Below are positions 17,293-25,020 of a stretch of 64,000 nt of DNA, in pieces. Source of the DNA: Pyrococcus yayanosii CH1 (lineage in GTDB: Archaea > Methanobacteriota_B > Thermococci > Thermococcales > Thermococcaceae). The position numbers and the translations under genes are program-made. Numbering within the stretch: the stretch's first letter is position 1; every line of letters begins with the position of its first letter. Location of the stretch: contig NC_015680.1 in the NCBI RefSeq assembly GCF_000215995.1, forward strand, positions 1,563,160 through 1,627,159, read 5' to 3'. Under the pieces are notes generated by a model. That model was not told the origin of the DNA, did no database searches, and saw only the letters and a program-made list of their open reading frames with translations.

Positions 17293-18149
17293 GGATTAGG
17301 AAGGCGGTTATTCCCGCTGCCGGCCTTGGAACGAGGATGCTTCCAATAACCAAGTCAATGCCCAAGGAAATGCTCCCAATAGTGGACAAGCCTGTTATTC
17401 ATTATGTTGTTGAAGAAGCAATAAAAGCTGGAATCGATGACATTTTAATAATTACCGGAAAGGGGAAGCGCACTATAGAGGACTATTTTGACAGGAGTTT
17501 TGAGCTGGAGTACTATCTCAGAGAGAAGGGCAAGCTTGATGAGCTTAGGCAGGTTGAGGAGATTGGAGAGATGATTGATATTTACTACGTGAGACAAAAG
17601 AAGCCTCTTGGGCTTGGAGATGCCATACTACATGCAGAGAAACACGTTAACGGTGAACCCTTCGCAGTCCTCCTGGGCGATGACATAATCGTGAGCGAGA
17701 AACCTGGAATAGGGCAGTTGATAGAAGTTACCCAGAAGAAGAACGCTCCTATCATAGGCGTTGAGAAGGTGCCCTGGGATAGGGTAAGCAGGTATGGGAT
17801 AATCAAGGGCAAGGAAATCGGAAAAGGCCTTTACACGGTGGAGGATCTAATAGAGAAGCCCTCCCCCAACGAAGCCCCGAGTAACATTGCAATAATTGGT
17901 AGGTATATTTTGCCTCCAGAAATCTTCGATGTATTAAAGGAAACACCTCCTGGTAAGGATGGAGAGATACAGCTCACGGATGCCCTTAGACTCTTGGTGA
18001 AGGATACTAATCTTCTTGCTAAAGAAATTGAGGGCAGGAGATATGATGTTGGTGACAAGGTAGAATTCATAATAGCAAACCTTGAGCTGGGCTTGGTGAG
18101 AAAAGATGTTCGGAAACATATACTGGAGTACCTGGAAAGATTTAAGTGA
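17289..18149 (+). CDS. galU: UTP-glucose-1-phosphate uridylyltransferase
   Basis: 286 residues from the GTG at 17289, which overlaps the stop of the dehydrogenase (GTGA) and is seven bases after GAGGGGG; a GTG at 17283 is also in frame. PAAGLGTRMLPITKSMPKEM is the nucleotidyltransferase signature, with LGDDII and VGDKVEFI further on. It makes UDP-glucose from UTP and glucose 1-phosphate. The tight coupling to the dehydrogenase indicates a UDP-glucose to UDP-glucuronate module. Confidence 0.93.
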   Translation: MRIRKAVIPAAGLGTRMLPITKSMPKEMLPIVDKPVIHYVVEEAIKAGIDDILIITGKGKRTIEDYFDRSFELEYYLREKGKLDELRQVEEIGEMIDIYYVRQKKPLGLGDAILHAEKHVNGEPFAVLLGDDIIVSEKPGIGQLIEVTQKKNAPIIGVEKVPWDRVSRYGIIKGKEIGKGLYTVEDLIEKPSPNEAPSNIAIIGRYILPPEIFDVLKETPPGKDGEIQLTDALRLLVKDTNLLAKEIEGRRYDVGDKVEFIIANLELGLVRKDVRKHILEYLERFK

Positions 18150-18160
18150 GGAGAGCTGAA

Positions 18161-19081
18161 ATGAGTAGACCCACAGTGTCAGTAATAATACCCACCTACA
18201 ATAGAGCTCAAATGCTGATGAGAGCTGTGCGTAGCGTGCTAAATCAGACCTTCGAGGACTTTGAGCTAATAGTTGTGGACGACGCTTCCATCGACAATAC
18301 GCCCAAGGTCATAAAGGAAATAAATGATGGTAGAGTAAGATACATTAGACTGGAGAGAAACTCAGGGGGACCAGTTGCGAGGAACACCGGAATAAGGAGG
18401 GCGAGGGGGAGATATATCGCACTACTGGACGACGACGATGAGTGGCTGCCTCAAAGGCTGGAGCTTCAAGTCAAGAAGATGGAAGAAGTTGGTAGGAATG
18501 TGGGCGTGATATACGGTGGCTTCTATTACGTTTCCCAAGACACTGGAAAGATAATAGGAAGGCGCTTGCCACGGTACCGAGGGAACATATACGAACATCT
18601 GCTCAGGGAAAATTTCATAGGCAGTCCAACACTTCTGATAAGGAGGAAGTGCTTCAAAAGGGCTGGGCTCTTTGATCCTAAGCTTAAGAGCTCTCAGGAC
18701 TGGGATATGTGGCTAAGAATAGCCAAATATTATGAGTTCGAATACGTGTCCGAGATCGTCGCTAAGTACTATGTCCACGGCAGGCAAATAACCTTTAACA
18801 TAAAAAAATACATTCCAGGGAGAGAACGCTTCATAAGAAAGCACTTGGATATATACAAAAATCCGAAAATACTTAGCATTCATCTTAGCCAGATGGGATT
18901 GGTTCTGATACTGGGGGGAAACATAGAAAAGGGATTAAAATATTTGACCAAGTCATTCGTTATAGCCCCCCTTAATCTTGACAATTATAGCATGCTGATA
19001 AAACTTGTCTTCGACTCCAGATCGGTAGAGTACGCTAAGAAGATACTCATATCTAGCATAAATATTCTTAAAAAGACTTAG
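18161..19081 (+). CDS. GT2 glycosyltransferase
   Basis: 306 residues from the ATG at 18161, six bases after GAGGAGA. A classical GT-A enzyme: TVSVIIPTYNRAQMLMRAV, IVVDDASID, ARNTGI, ALLDDDDEWLP (metal-binding DDD) and SSQDWDMWLRIA. The last 90 residues are predicted helical without a clear membrane segment. It follows galU by 11 bases and ends the plus-strand unit ugd-galU-GT2. Sugar specificity unknown. Confidence 0.88.
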   Translation: MSRPTVSVIIPTYNRAQMLMRAVRSVLNQTFEDFELIVVDDASIDNTPKVIKEINDGRVRYIRLERNSGGPVARNTGIRRARGRYIALLDDDDEWLPQRLELQVKKMEEVGRNVGVIYGGFYYVSQDTGKIIGRRLPRYRGNIYEHLLRENFIGSPTLLIRRKCFKRAGLFDPKLKSSQDWDMWLRIAKYYEFEYVSEIVAKYYVHGRQITFNIKKYIPGRERFIRKHLDIYKNPKILSIHLSQMGLVLILGGNIEKGLKYLTKSFVIAPLNLDNYSMLIKLVFDSRSVEYAKKILISSINILKKT

Positions 19082-19187
19082 CAGGTTTTAAAGCTTCATC
19101 GATCATCTTTATCCGAAGGAGTTACGTTGTTCTCCAAACTCTAGCACAACCCAGTGTCTTCCCATTTTAAGAGACACCTTAGGGAGT

Positions 19188-20045
19188 TCAAAGTTTAAGC
19201 CTTAGGTAATCTCTGAGGGCTTCCTTCCAGTGCCTCATTTCAATGCCAATGCTTCTGAGCTTTTCTACGCTTAAAGCTGAAAACTTTGGCCTCTTCGCCA
19301 ATCTGCCCAGTTCTTCGGAGCTTATTGGTTCTACCTCAACGTCCCAGCCGAGTATTTCGAATATTGCTTTCGTGAACTCATACCACGAGCAGAAGCCATC
19401 GTTGGTCATGTGGTAAACTCCATATTCGGGCATGATCTTCAAGAATTTCGCTAAAGCTAAAGCGACGTCTTTCGTATAGGTTGGACTCATGAGCTGGTCG
19501 TTCACTATCTTAAGCTTTTCCCCTCTTCTCGCCTTTTCTATCACCCACTCGACGAAGTTCCCTCCCTTGCCCCTAGCCCCTCTCCTCCCGTAGAGGCTGG
19601 CCACCCTTATTACGTAATGCTTTGAGGAGTAGTTTCTCGTGAAGATTTCTCCCATAAGCTTGCTGGCCCCGTAAACGTTTATTGGATTTGGAGGGTCTTC
19701 TTCTTTGTAGGGCTTGCCTTTTTCGCCGTCGAAAACGTAGTCAGTGCTTATATAGACGTTCACGGCGTTTATCTTCTCAGCTATTTTTGCGACGTTTAAG
19801 GCTCCAATTGCATTGACTTTGAATGCTTCCTCAGGGTAAAGCTCTGAATCGTCAACCCTAACGTAGGCGGCGGTGTTTATTATAACCTCTGGCTTAATTC
19901 TTTCTATGACTTTGAGGCTTTCTGGTATTGTGACGTCCACATCATCGTGGGTTAAAGGAATGACCTCAAAGGTAGGATCCTCGGAAAGTACTTCAACTAT
20001 GTCACTTCCAAGCTGGCCCGTGGCACCAATTACGGCCACTCTCAT
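19188..20045 (-). CDS. rmlD: dTDP-4-dehydrorhamnose reductase
   Basis: 285 residues. Short-chain dehydrogenase with GATGQLGSDI near the N-terminus, ISTDYVFDGEKGKPY and the YxxxK catalytic pair in YGASKLMGE. Last step of dTDP-L-rhamnose synthesis. Its ATG at 20045 is eight bases after GGAGGT, and that ribosome site lies within the right end of an IS605-type remnant (20051-20275). It is the distal gene of the rmlA-B-C-D series, separated from rmlC by a VapBC pair, a ribbon-helix-helix gene and the IS remnant. Confidence 0.93.
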   Translation of the reverse strand: MRVAVIGATGQLGSDIVEVLSEDPTFEVIPLTHDDVDVTIPESLKVIERIKPEVIINTAAYVRVDDSELYPEEAFKVNAIGALNVAKIAEKINAVNVYISTDYVFDGEKGKPYKEEDPPNPINVYGASKLMGEIFTRNYSSKHYVIRVASLYGRRGARGKGGNFVEWVIEKARRGEKLKIVNDQLMSPTYTKDVALALAKFLKIMPEYGVYHMTNDGFCSWYEFTKAIFEILGWDVEVEPISSEELGRLAKRPKFSALSVEKLRSIGIEMRHWKEALRDYLRLKL

Positions 20046-20050
20046 TGGCC

Positions 20051-20275
20051 CTGACCTCCTCCCGGCTGAGGGCGGGGTTTAGCTTAGCCCTCGCCATTGG
20101 CGGGAAGGTTTGAGGGGTCTCCATCCGGAACCCTTTCAAGGGTTCCCTGAACTCCTCTGGCCGGGTCTTCGGCCATTTTGTTCCAGATTATGGCTGTGGC
20201 TTGAGCCAACTCGAACAAAATCTTTTCTTGCTCCTTTGAGGGCTGAAGTTTGACCGTTACGCTCCTTTTCACCAC
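20051..20275 (-). mobile_element. internally deleted IS200/IS605-type element (TnpB N-terminus joined to right end)
   Basis: The minus-strand left part encodes about 33 N-terminal residues of TnpB. Directly after it comes the GC-rich structured 3' region with GGCCGGGTCTTCGGCC (20159-20174, plus strand) and the end motif CTGACCTCCTCCC (20051-20063, plus strand). Both motifs recur identically in the element at 22028-22345. The roughly 1.1 kb TnpB middle and C-terminus are missing. The retained part corresponds to the omega-RNA and right-end region of such elements. The end abuts the rmlD start. Confidence 0.75.
20175..20275 (-). pseudogene. tnpB: tnpB, N-terminal fragment
   Basis: Starting at GTG 20275 or 20272: VKRSVTVKLQPSKEQEKILF, then ELAQATAIIWNKM. 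This matches the first helical segment of IS605 OrfB/TnpB (RNA-guided nuclease, RuvC-like). The match ends at about 20175, where the frame runs into right-end sequence (EDPARGVQG), so no RuvC domain remains. Its start overlaps the stop codon of the ribbon-helix-helix gene at 20269. Confidence 0.7.
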
Positions 20276-20436
20276 TCCTCACCGGTTTCTTTGACTTTTT
20301 TAATCCACATTTTTATGGCTTCACTTATCGCTATCCCAAGTGCACCCTTTCTAACCCCGTACCTCTTTGCAACAGCCTTTCGAAATTCTTTCTCAAGCTC
20401 GTCATCAATAACTATGGTCATCTTTCCCATATACAT
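20269..20436 (-). CDS. short ribbon-helix-helix protein (antitoxin-like)
   Basis: 55 residues (MYMGKMTIVIDDELEKEF ..., ending KETGEEW). The N-terminal strand TIVIDDELEKEFRKAVA and two helices (KGALGIAISEAIKMWIKKV) are typical of CopG/RHH antitoxins or repressors. Starts at 20430 or 20421 are also possible. Its stop overlaps the tnpB remnant start by a few bases. No toxin gene follows, so it is either an orphan antitoxin, its partner having been lost with the IS event, or a small regulator. Confidence 0.7.
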   Translation of the reverse strand: MYMGKMTIVIDDELEKEFRKAVAKRYGVRKGALGIAISEAIKMWIKKVKETGEEW

Positions 20437-20460
20437 CACTCAACGTATATATGGCATTAG

Positions 20461-20473
20461 AAGTATATAAGTT
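20461..20473 (-). promoter_or_regulatory. TATA box of the ribbon-helix-helix gene
   Basis: Minus-strand AACTTATATACTT lies about 30 bases from the ATG at 20436, suggesting a leaderless or very short-leader mRNA. Confidence 0.4.
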
Positions 20474-20512
20474 TTTTACTTTCCTGTTTGGGTGTTTATT
20501 GGTAGTTGCCCG

Positions 20513-20540
20513 TACCCCGCCCTAAAGGGCGAGGTTTGGA
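20513..20540 (-). repeat. IS605-type right-end hairpin remnant
   Basis: The plus strand contains CCCCGCCCTAAAGGGCGAGG, a 5-bp stem GCCCT/AGGGC like the hairpin of the element end at 22041-22054 (CCCCGCCCTGAAGGGCGAGG). The outer CTGACCTCCT end is missing. Same orientation as the other two remnants. Confidence 0.55.
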
Positions 20541-20601
20541 AAAGAAAAAATCAGCACTTGAGAGCCTTCATTTTTCCATTTCCCTCAACCACAAGATACC
20601 G

Positions 20602-21006
20602 CTATTCCACGTATTCTGCTTTGATTCCAAGCTTTTTTGCAATCTTCCACTGTTTCTCATCACTTGTTAGAAGACTGCCATATTTCTTTGCCTGGACTAA
20701 ATATAGCGCATCATAAATTGGAATATTCTCACTAATTGATATCTTCATGCCATCCTCAAGGTAATCTTCAAACGGCTCAAAAATTACGACATCCTCTTTG
20801 AGCTTTTTCAAGGCTTCAAGCATTATCCCAGCTTCTTTGTTCGATATTACCTTGTACAGCACATAATGCTTCCAGATGGCGTTTGAGACTTCAGCCAAAG
20901 CCAATGTTAGAGAGTATGGATCATCCAGTAGATATTCTCTAACCTTTTTCCAGTTCTCTTCCCTTAGGATATATTTAGCGAGAGAAGATGCATCAATTAC
21001 TATCAC
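20602..21006 (-). CDS. VapC-type PIN-domain toxin (ribonuclease)
   Basis: 134 residues. MIVIDASSLAKYIL carries the first PIN acid, TLALAEVSNAIWKHY the second conserved Glu, and IPIYDALYLVQAKKYGSLLTSD the third and fourth acids, so the active site looks complete. Mg-dependent RNase inhibited by the antitoxin encoded just upstream, which it overlaps by 14 bases. Intact TA module sitting between rmlC and rmlD. Confidence 0.88.
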   Translation of the reverse strand: MIVIDASSLAKYILREENWKKVREYLLDDPYSLTLALAEVSNAIWKHYVLYKVISNKEAGIMLEALKKLKEDVVIFEPFEDYLEDGMKISISENIPIYDALYLVQAKKYGSLLTSDEKQWKIAKKLGIKAEYVE

Positions 21007-21214
21007 GGTCCTCCCTCACATACTTTCTCGCAGTCCCCTTTTCGGTTTTTGGTAAATTTGCAAGCATTATATCAATTTCCTCCAAGGCCTTCTTTTTCCT
21101 GTATTCCCTAACTTTGGCTTCAATAAATTTCCTAATTTCCTCGCTCCAGTTAATGTCAACCTCTTTCATCTTCTTCTTAAGCTCATGAGGAATTCTGAAG
21201 CTGACAACTTCCAT
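20993..21214 (-). CDS. VapB-type antitoxin
   Basis: 73 residues from the ATG at 21214 (MEVVSFRIPHELKKKMKEVD). N-terminal ribbon-helix-helix DNA-binding part with INWSEEIRKFIEAKVREY, followed by a basic tail that would wrap the toxin. A remnant of a close relative, with EVNWSEEIREF, is at 27552. A dyad just upstream (21227-21242) is the likely operator. Confidence 0.85.
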   Translation of the reverse strand: MEVVSFRIPHELKKKMKEVDINWSEEIRKFIEAKVREYRKKKALEEIDIMLANLPKTEKGTARKYVREDRDSN

Positions 21215-21226
21215 ATACGACACCTG

Positions 21227-21256
21227 AATACGCTATCGTATTACAAATATATAAAC
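21227..21256 (-). promoter_or_regulatory. vapBC promoter and operator dyad
   Basis: AATACG-CTAT-CGTATT is a perfect inverted repeat with 6-base arms at 21227-21242, and the TATA-like ACAAATATATAAAC follows at 21243-21256. The dyad lies between the TATA box and the vapB start, as expected for autorepression by the VapBC complex. Confidence 0.6.
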
Positions 21257-21268
21257 ATTTCTGAGTCC

Positions 21269-21826
21269 CTAAAACAGCTCACCCTTCTCAATCAACTCCC
21301 TCAAAGTTGGCCATTTCCTATCTTTCTCTGAAACTATTGGATCCTCAATGGGCCACTTAATTCCTACGTCTGGATCGTTCCAAATTAAACCCCCTTCATG
21401 ATCTGGAGCATAAACGTTGTCCACCTTGTAGACAACTTCAGCAACATCACTCAGCACTACAAACCCGTGAGCAAAGCCCCTTGGAATGTAGAGCATGTAC
21501 TTGTTATACTCAGATAGAATAACTCCCACATATTTTCCAAAAGTTGGTGAGTTTTTCCTTAAATCCACAGCAACATCATAAATAACTCCCCTAATACAGC
21601 GAACAATCTTGGCTTGAGCGTAAGGCTCGCGCTGAAAGTGCAATCCTCTCAAAACTCCGTACTTTGATTTAGAGTGATTATCCTGGACGAACTCTCCCTT
21701 TATTCCAGCCTTTTCAAAGTCCGGCTTCTTGTACGTCTCCATGAAGAAACCCCTCTCATCCTCGAAAACCTTAGGCTTAATTAAAATCACATCCGGAATC
21801 TCCAACTTTTTGAACTCAAAGGGCAT
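21269..21826 (-). CDS. rmlC: dTDP-4-dehydrorhamnose 3,5-epimerase
   Basis: 185 residues from the ATG at 21826 (MPFEFKKLEIPDVILIKPKV), preceded by AAGGTGGT. Cupin fold with DERGFFMETYKKPDF, RGLHFQ (catalytic histidine), VDLRKNSPTFGK and IPRGFAHGF. Third step of dTDP-L-rhamnose synthesis. It begins only ten bases after the end of the broken vapC, so its ribosome site lies right behind a TA remnant. Minus strand, same direction as rmlA, rmlB and rmlD. Confidence 0.94.
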   Translation of the reverse strand: MPFEFKKLEIPDVILIKPKVFEDERGFFMETYKKPDFEKAGIKGEFVQDNHSKSKYGVLRGLHFQREPYAQAKIVRCIRGVIYDVAVDLRKNSPTFGKYVGVILSEYNKYMLYIPRGFAHGFVVLSDVAEVVYKVDNVYAPDHEGGLIWNDPDVGIKWPIEDPIVSEKDRKWPTLRELIEKGELF

Positions 21827-21836
21827 TTTTACCACC

Positions 21837-22400
21837 TTATGGCACAACTTTAAGAAAATCAACCCGTTTAAAATCCTCATCAAGGGTCGCCAGTGTGTTT
21901 ATCCCATAGTGCTTGCAAGTTATTGCAATTAATGCATCATTGGGTAGGAGTTTGTACTTTTTCATAACTTCCCTCCATTCACTAACCTCTTGATAGTCGG
22001 GCAAGACTACAATATTCCTCTCATCAACTGACCTCCTCCCCGCCCTGAAGGGCGAGGGTTCCAACGAGTTAACCCCTCGCCAGAGGCGGTTCGGTTCGCG
22101 GGCCCATCACCTACTCCCGTTACCAGTTTCGGTTCAGCCCGCAGGCCGGGTCTTCGGCCCGTTACCCCTACCGGCAAACCCGGATTAGGGTTATCGTTTA
22201 GAGGCCACCCCTCAGAGTTTTTGACTGCCAGGAGGCAGTCTTTTGAAAGGACGCTTAACAGCGTCAACCCTCCAACGCTGGAGGGTAACGTGAAACCCCT
22301 CATCTCATCGGGTTATCTTACGGTGGCCTCTTCGAGGCCTTATTACGCTGGCAAGACTTAAAAAGGTTTCGTAAAATATATTTGTATCAACAAATATCAC
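21837..22400 (-). pseudogene. VapC-type PIN toxin gene interrupted by an IS605-derived element
   Basis: The 5' piece starts at GTG 22400 ([17 protein letters not shown], first PIN acid), overlapping the antitoxin stop. It ends near 22345, where a GC-rich structured insertion begins. The 3' piece resumes at about 22027 with ERNIVVLPDYQEVSEWR, LLPNDALIAITCKHYGI and LATLDEDFKRVD, the C-terminal PIN acids. About 50 central residues expected for a PIN domain are missing, so the insertion was accompanied by a deletion. Not functional as a toxin. Confidence 0.8.
22028..22345 (-). mobile_element. non-autonomous IS200/IS605-derived element rich in hairpins (omega-RNA-like)
   Basis: About 318 bases, GC-rich, without a coding frame I can recognise. 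The right end is CTGACCTCCTCCC at 22028 with the hairpin GCCCTgaAGGGC. Internal hairpins are GACTGCC/GGCAGTC (22223-22240), GACGC/GCGTC (22250-22265), ACCCTCC/GGAGGGT (22267-22286) and GGCCTC/GAGGCC (22325-22339). GGCCGGGTCTTCGGCC at 22144-22159 is identical to that in the tnpB remnant at 20159. The end motifs are those of TnpB-type elements, so this is read as a deletion derivative keeping both ends and the guide-RNA scaffold region. Confidence 0.7.
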
Positions 22401-22579
22401 ATTTGGACCTCCTCTTCCAGTTCTTTTAATTCTCTTGCAGAAGCTTTTCCGAATGCTGCATAATACTTAGACACATCTAACTCAATTCTAATTCTGACTT
22501 TTTGGCCATCTTTTAGCTTTACTTTCTTTAAAGGCTTAAAGACACCATTTTCATAGATAGCCTCAACAATGATGGGCAT
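22397..22579 (-). CDS. DUF104-type antitoxin
   Basis: 60 residues from the ATG at 22579 ([20 protein letters not shown]). The [23 protein letters not shown] pattern is diagnostic of DUF104 proteins, which are antitoxins for PIN-domain toxins in hyperthermophilic archaea. The gene ends ATGTGA, overlapping the GTG of the adjoining, now broken vapC. Appears intact, so it may persist as an orphan. A second DUF104 gene is at 63576. Confidence 0.82.
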   Translation of the reverse strand: MPIIVEAIYENGVFKPLKKVKLKDGQKVRIRIELDVSKYYAAFGKASARELKELEEEVQM

Positions 22580-22627
22580 TTCTCTCACCGGATATATCTT
22601 GTTGGGGTCTCCATTTAAATTTCTCGA

Positions 22628-23629
22628 CTACCATTTCAGCTTCCAGGGCGTCGGATGGAGGACTTTTTCATCAACTAACGGCCTCCACCACCACTCGTTT
22701 TCCAAGTACCATTCGACAGTCTTCTTAATGCCTTCCTCAAAGCTGTATTTGGGCCTCCACTTTAGATCTCTCATGATCTTCCAGGAATCGAGTGAATAAC
22801 GCAGGTCATGGCCCGGCCTGTCCTCCACAAACTCTATTAAATCTTCATCTTTGTCCATAATTTTTAATATGGTCTTAACGACTTCAAGGTTTGTTTTCTC
22901 CTCCCCCGCGGAGATGTTGTAAACTTCTCTTGCTTCTCCCTTTAATAGCACCAGCTCTATTGCCCTAACGTGATCCTCAACGTAGAGCCAATCCCTAACG
23001 TTCTGTCCAGTTCCATATATTGGGATTTTCAGTCCAAGTTTTGCCCTGATTATCGTCTTTGGAATTAACTTTTCTGGAAACTGGTATGGGCCGTAGTTGT
23101 TGGTGCACCTCGTTATCGAGGCGTTCAGCTTGTAGGTTCTAGCCCATCCAAGAATTAGCATGTCGCTAGCAGCTTTAGTAGCGGAGTAAGGTGAGGAAGG
23201 CATTAGCCTATCTTCTTCCGTGAAGGAGCCCTTGAGTATGTCCCCATAAACCTCATCTGTACTTATGTGAACAAGCCTCACATCCGGGTTGTACTTTCTA
23301 ATCGCTTCTAAAAGGGTGTAAACTCCCAGAACGTTACTCTCTATGAAGGCTTGTGGGTTTGAAATGCTCCTGTCTACATGTGATTCCGCCGCTAAGTTTA
23401 CTATCCCATCTACTTTCTTAACAATATCTTTAACAAGCTCAAAGTCGTTTATATCTCCCTTAACAAAAGTGTATCTCGGATCATCTTCAATATCCTTTAA
23501 GTTCGCCAAGTTTGAGCCGTAGCCAAGCTTGTCCAGGTTTATAACTTCCCAGTCCTTGTGCTTTGCTAAAATATAGTGGATAAAGTTGCTCCCAATGAAG
23601 CCTGCCCCCCCAGTAACAAGCAATTTCAT
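22628..23629 (-). CDS. rmlB: dTDP-glucose 4,6-dehydratase
   Basis: 333 residues. TGGAGFIGSNFIHYIL is the NAD-binding motif, DEVYGDI carries the Thr-Asp-Glu active-site region, and YSATKAASD is the YxxxK pair. It converts dTDP-glucose to dTDP-4-keto-6-deoxyglucose, the branch point for both rhamnose (RmlC, RmlD) and the 3-acetamido sugar (FdtA-DegT-WbbJ at 11-13 kb). It lies 11 bases after rmlA in the same transcript. Confidence 0.95.
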   Translation of the reverse strand: MKLLVTGGAGFIGSNFIHYILAKHKDWEVINLDKLGYGSNLANLKDIEDDPRYTFVKGDINDFELVKDIVKKVDGIVNLAAESHVDRSISNPQAFIESNVLGVYTLLEAIRKYNPDVRLVHISTDEVYGDILKGSFTEEDRLMPSSPYSATKAASDMLILGWARTYKLNASITRCTNNYGPYQFPEKLIPKTIIRAKLGLKIPIYGTGQNVRDWLYVEDHVRAIELVLLKGEAREVYNISAGEEKTNLEVVKTILKIMDKDEDLIEFVEDRPGHDLRYSLDSWKIMRDLKWRPKYSFEEGIKKTVEWYLENEWWWRPLVDEKVLHPTPWKLKW

Positions 23630-23640
23630 CTCTATACACC

Positions 23641-24699
23641 TCAGAGAACTATCTGGGATAGGTCACCTATCACCAACTTTTTGCCACTCGGCTTCGAGTC
23701 GCCCTTCACTATTTTGACTCCCTTACCAATCAAGCTTTCAACTATCCTTCCAGCATTTATCAGAACGCTGTCGTCCATTATTATAGAGTCCTCTATTTCA
23801 GTATTCTCAACCACAACGTTGTTCCCGATGCTGGTGTACGGGCCTATGTAGCTGTTCTTAATCTTGGCGTTCTTTCCAATTATTGCTGGCCCCTTTATGA
23901 CGCTGCTCTCATCAACTTTTGCACCTTCCTCTATAATCACTCTACCAATTATCTTCGCCTTAGTTTCTACTTTAACGTTCCTCTCAAGCTCATCCAAAAC
24001 TAGTCTGTTAGCCTCTAATAAATCCTCCGGCTTGCCAGTATCCTTCCACCAGCCTGTAACCTTCGTCCAGCCAACTTTATAGCCGTTGTCAATAAGCCAC
24101 TGGATTGCATCCGTAATTTCCAGCTCGTTCCTCCATGAGGGCTTTATATGCCTCACAGCTTCATGAATTATTGGCTTGAAGAAGTATATTCCCACCAATG
24201 CCAGATTGCTTGGCGGAACCTTCGGCTTTTCAACGAGGCGCTTTATAGTCTTTCCGTCCTCGCTCAACTCGGCCACACCGAACTGCTGTGGATTTGGAAC
24301 TTCGCAAAGCAGAATGCTCGCGTCAAAGTTTCCCTTTTTGAAATACTCCAAATGCCTAACTATACCCTCTCTCAGTATGTTATCCCCCAGATACATCACA
24401 AACTCATCGTCCCCAAGGTAATCCCTTGAAACAAGTATGGCGTGTGCCAAACCCTTTGGCTCTCCCTGGTAGATAAACTCTATCTCTGCATCCCACTCAA
24501 CACTTAGAACTGTCTTCTTTACGAGATCAGCATTTGGGCCGACCACTATTCCTATCTCCCTTATGCCGGCCTCAATAACATCTTCAATGGCGTAGAACAG
24601 GACAGGCTTGTTTGCTACGGGAATTAGTTGCTTCTGCTGCGAATAAGTCAATGGCCTTAATCTCGTCCCATGACCACCAGAGAGGATCAGGGCTTTCAT
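23641..24699 (-). CDS. rmlA: glucose-1-phosphate thymidylyltransferase, long form
   Basis: 352 residues from the ATG at 24699 (MKALILSGGHGTRLRPLT), after GGTGAAGG. The nucleotidyltransferase domain occupies about 1-240 (LSGGHGTRLRPLT, YLGDNIL, VEKPKVPPSNLALVG). The last 100 residues are left-handed beta-helix repeats (IGRVIIEEGAKVDES ...), so it is the long archaeal form rather than the 290-residue bacterial RmlA. Makes dTDP-glucose. First gene of the rml series on the minus strand. Confidence 0.92.
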   Translation of the reverse strand: MKALILSGGHGTRLRPLTYSQQKQLIPVANKPVLFYAIEDVIEAGIREIGIVVGPNADLVKKTVLSVEWDAEIEFIYQGEPKGLAHAILVSRDYLGDDEFVMYLGDNILREGIVRHLEYFKKGNFDASILLCEVPNPQQFGVAELSEDGKTIKRLVEKPKVPPSNLALVGIYFFKPIIHEAVRHIKPSWRNELEITDAIQWLIDNGYKVGWTKVTGWWKDTGKPEDLLEANRLVLDELERNVKVETKAKIIGRVIIEEGAKVDESSVIKGPAIIGKNAKIKNSYIGPYTSIGNNVVVENTEIEDSIIMDDSVLINAGRIVESLIGKGVKIVKGDSKPSGKKLVIGDLSQIVL

Positions 24700-24801
24700 A
24701 CCCTTCACCTGAAGCAACTAGCCTTTCACGAAAACTTAAGGTTTATGGATGAAGTTTGAGTCTCTGTTCTGGGAAAATATCTGTGCACGTCGAGATGGAC
24801 A

Positions 24802-25020
24802 TCACTTCCTCAGCTCTCCCTTCATCCGGAGGTACTCTTCCTTACTCAGCGGAAAGTTCTTGGCCGAGGCAAGGAAAGAGTTCACGAGTTTTACCTGCTG
24901 CTTGAAGACATCGTCTGGATTTTCCCTCAGTTTTTTGACATAGAGCTTTATGAAGGCCAATCTTTCAGAAATATCTCTTTTAGAATTGAATCTCAACGCC
25001 GAGCCGTTTCGCGTATTCAT
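24802..25020 (-). CDS. small uncharacterised protein coupled to a nucleotidyltransferase
   Basis: Up to 72 residues; the start is uncertain (ATG at 25020 inside the upstream gene, or a later TTG). The conserved-looking part is ERLAFIKLYVKKLRENPDD, then QQVKLVNSFLASAKNFPLSK, ending GELRK. Charged and helical. It overlaps the 3' end of the nucleotidyltransferase gene in another frame, so the two probably form a pair, as in toxin-antitoxin systems built on MNT-type enzymes. I do not recognise its family. Confidence 0.55.
   Translation of the reverse strand: MNTRNGSALRFNSKRDISERLAFIKLYVKKLRENPDDVFKQQVKLVNSFLASAKNFPLSKEEYLRMKGELRK

Noticed and set aside
22007-22303. 98-codon open frame inside the IS-derived element
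   Set aside because: No resemblance to TnpB or any family; the region is dominated by hairpins and the frame is probably fortuitous.
24718-24801. Possible second C/D-box sRNA downstream of the small gene at 24802
   Set aside because: GGATGAA and TTCTGGG only loosely resemble boxes; no CTGA pair with correct spacing.
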